NCBI GenBank assembly: GCA_020636935.1
Contig: JACJWW010000006.1
Span: forward strand, 1-64,000
From: Nocardioidaceae bacterium
GTDB lineage: Bacteria; Actinomycetota; Actinomycetes; Propionibacteriales; Nocardioidaceae
DNA length: 64,000 nt
Reading direction: 5' to 3'
Shown here: positions 62,296 to 64,000 of the stretch, in pieces
Layout of the letters: each line of letters begins with the position of its first letter
Position numbering within the stretch: position 1 is the stretch's first letter
Made by a program: the position numbers and the translations under genes
Notes under the pieces: model-generated
What the model saw: the letters and a program-made list of their open reading frames with translations, nothing else
What the model was told of the DNA's origin: nothing
The model's database searches: none

Positions 62296-64000
62296 TCAGA
62301 TGTGCGCGAAGGCAACCAGCCCGAGCTCAGCGGGGCTTGCCAGACCAGCATGCCTTGGCAGGATCCGCACCGTGTAGCCGAAAGCGCCGGCCCGATCCAA
62401 GGCGACGGTGGCCTCGAAGCGATGTCGACCATGCTCGTAGGTCTCGGCCAAGGTCAAGGACTTGATGGTCAGGTCAGTGAGCTCGTCTTCGTTGCGCACC
62501 CGACCATGCACGATCTGCACATCGACATCATCAGGATTCAGCGCCCCCAAGGAGACAAAAGCACGGATCCCAATGGAACTACCAAGCTCGGGAATGTCCG
62601 GCAACCCGTCGGTCTCCACGTGATCAACCCCCACACCTGACCAACCTTGTCTGACCCGCCCCTTCCACTCGGCCAGAGCCTTGGCGCCAGCGAAAGTGGT
62701 GTTGACCTTGCGGGCTGAGGTCGCTGCTGGAGTGTAGAGCTGTTCCACGTAGTCACAGACCATCCGCGAGGACAGCACTTTGGGGCCCAGCGATTTCAGC
62801 GTGTGCCTCAACATCTCAATCCAACGGATTGGCACGCCCTGGTCATCTCGGACATAGAAGCGTGGTGCCACCTCGTTCTCGATCAGGTCATACAAGGCAT
62901 TGGCCTCGATGTCATCACGACTGTCTGGGTCATCAACGCCATCGGCGGTTGGGATGGCCCACCCGTTGTTGCCGTCGTACCACTCGTCCCACCAGCCGTC
63001 GAGGATGGACAAGTTGAGACCACCGTTGAGCGCTGCCTTCATGCCAGAAGTGCCACAGGCCTCATATGGGCGCAGTGGATTGTTTAGCCAGACATCACAT
63101 CCCGGATAGAGGGGTTGGGCCATCGCAATGTCGTAATTGGGCAGGAAGGCAATGCGATGGCGCACGTCGTGCTCGTCGGCAAAGCGCACGATCTGCTGGA
63201 TCATCTGCTTGCCGCCGTCATCTGCAGGATGGGATTTGCCCGCAATCACCAACTGGACCGGGCGTTGCGGATGCAGCAAGAGAGCACGCAGCCGCTCGGG
63301 GTCACGCAGCATCAGCGTCAGTCGCTTGTACGACGGTACTCGCCGGGCGAAGCCGATGGTGAGCACATCTGGGTCGAGGGCCTCATCAATCCAGCTCAAC
63401 TCCAGGGTGGAAGCTCCGCGATGCAACCAGGATCGCTTCAGCCGGACCCGAGCATCTTCAACCAGCCGTTCGCGAAGGACTCGCTTGGTCGCCCAGAGCT
63501 CACTGGCCGGCACCTTGTCGACGGCATCCCAGGACTGGCCGGACACCTCCTCAGGGTCAAAGCCATGTCGAGCCGCAAGCTCAAAGACTTCACGACCAAC
63601 CCAAGTGGGCCCATGCACACCATTGGTGATCGAGGTGATCGGCACCTCAGCTTCGTCGAAGGCTGGCCACAGCCCGTTGAACATCTCCCGGCTGACGTGT
63701 CCGTGCAGGAGCGAGACCCCATTTGCTCGCTGTGCCAAACGGAATCCCATGACCGCCATGTTGAAGACTCCAGGGTCACCACCCGCGTAGTCCTCGGCAC
63801 CGAGCGCCTGGATGCGATCAACCGGGACACCGGGGAGCACCACGTCGGTGGCGAAGTACTGGTTGATCAACTCCTTGTCGAATCGGTCAATGCCAGCTGG
63901 CACCGGCGTGTGCGTGGTGAATAGAGTGCCGGCGCGAGTGACTTCCAAGGCAGTGTCGAAATCCAGGCCCGGCCCGCCCTCGGCGACCGTCAACTCCCGG
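62296..64000 (-). CDS. glgP: alpha-glucan (glycogen) phosphorylase, 5'-truncated by the window
   Basis: The coding frame runs off the window end, so only the C-terminal 568 or so codons are present. It is a GT35 phosphorylase of the actinobacterial short form (glucan chain removal with phosphate). The PLP lysine is in CGTSGMKAALNGG, preceded by PGCDVWLNNPLRPYEA. The histidine motif THTPVPAGIDRF is near the visible start. A trailing beta-type domain (residues about 440 on) is normal for this type. It converges on glgX. Confidence 0.93.
   Translation of the reverse strand, partial: RELTVAEGGPGLDFDTALEVTRAGTLFTTHTPVPAGIDRFDKELINQYFATDVVLPGVPVDRIQALGAEDYAGGDPGVFNMAVMGFRLAQRANGVSLLHGHVSREMFNGLWPAFDEAEVPITSITNGVHGPTWVGREVFELAARHGFDPEEVSGQSWDAVDKVPASELWATKRVLRERLVEDARVRLKRSWLHRGASTLELSWIDEALDPDVLTIGFARRVPSYKRLTLMLRDPERLRALLLHPQRPVQLVIAGKSHPADDGGKQMIQQIVRFADEHDVRHRIAFLPNYDIAMAQPLYPGCDVWLNNPLRPYEACGTSGMKAALNGGLNLSILDGWWDEWYDGNNGWAIPTADGVDDPDSRDDIEANALYDLIENEVAPRFYVRDDQGVPIRWIEMLRHTLKSLGPKVLSSRMVCDYVEQLYTPAATSARKVNTTFAGAKALAEWKGRVRQGWSGVGVDHVETDGLPDIPELGSSIGIRAFVSLGALNPDDVDVQIVHGRVRNEDELTDLTIKSLTLAETYEHGRHRFEATVALDRAGAFGYTVRILPRHAGLASPAELGLVAFAHI

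Overview
The window is a chromosomal segment of a high-GC Gram-positive bacterium of the phylum Actinomycetota. By eye the GC content is about 60 percent. I infer an order close to Propionibacteriales/Nocardioidaceae, but no rRNA or marker comparison is available. The evidence is the gene content (GatCAB, an actinobacterial alpha-glucan phosphorylase, a fused two-domain ECF ATPase), frequent GTG/TTG starts, and many genes with a TANNNT -10 hexamer only 5-8 bases before the start codon, the mark of leaderless mRNAs. The backbone matches a block I recall from mycobacteria and other actinobacteria: leuB, serA, ilvCNB, gatBAC, ligA, a MetE-like gene, mnmA, cysteine desulfurase, etfAB. No mobile elements, CRISPR arrays, rRNA or tRNA genes were seen.

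Layout. 1-2241: a secreted papain-like hydrolase and a translationally coupled lipoprotein. 2257-7313: a FetB-like permease, then a branched-chain amino acid operon (41-residue small ORF, leuB, ilvE, cimA) behind a 355-base structured divergent region. 7314-9837: a methyltransferase, a VOC protein, a YitT/YczE-type membrane protein and a secreted GH16 hydrolase. 9834-11459: serA. 11514-16995: a polyamine-type ABC importer (potADBC order) facing a GntR regulator and a soluble Cache-domain sensor. 17231-18523: a second GH16 enzyme with a Thr-Pro linker. 18626-22269: ilvBNC with an attenuator and a 13-residue leader peptide. 22430-29493: an alcohol dehydrogenase, a heterodimeric ABC exporter, a small coiled-coil protein, and an MFS pump with its MarR regulator. 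29551-34016: DUF2252 protein, GAF histidine kinase, ilvD.

34027-40016 is the most interesting part. A cobalamin riboswitch precedes five packed genes: a secreted alpha/alpha-toroid protein, a membrane-anchored secreted protein resembling the beta domain of transcobalamin (DUF4430-like), EcfT, a fused EcfA1A2 ATPase, and an S component. I read this as a vitamin B12 capture-and-import machine in which the two domains of animal transcobalamin/intrinsic factor appear as two separate bacterial surface proteins. Substrate and binding roles are inference; the riboswitch is directly visible.

40029-64000: gatCAB, a lipoprotein SGNH hydrolase, ligA, an alpha/beta hydrolase, a rhomboid-like membrane protein without an obvious catalytic serine, a DHA2 MFS pump, a large MMPL transporter overlapping a MetE-like gene tail to tail, mnmA, cysteine desulfurase, an EEP-family protein, etfAB, enoyl-CoA hydratase, glgX and the 5'-truncated glgP. 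Several gene ends here carry short palindromes built around the stop codon, two of them tandemly copied.
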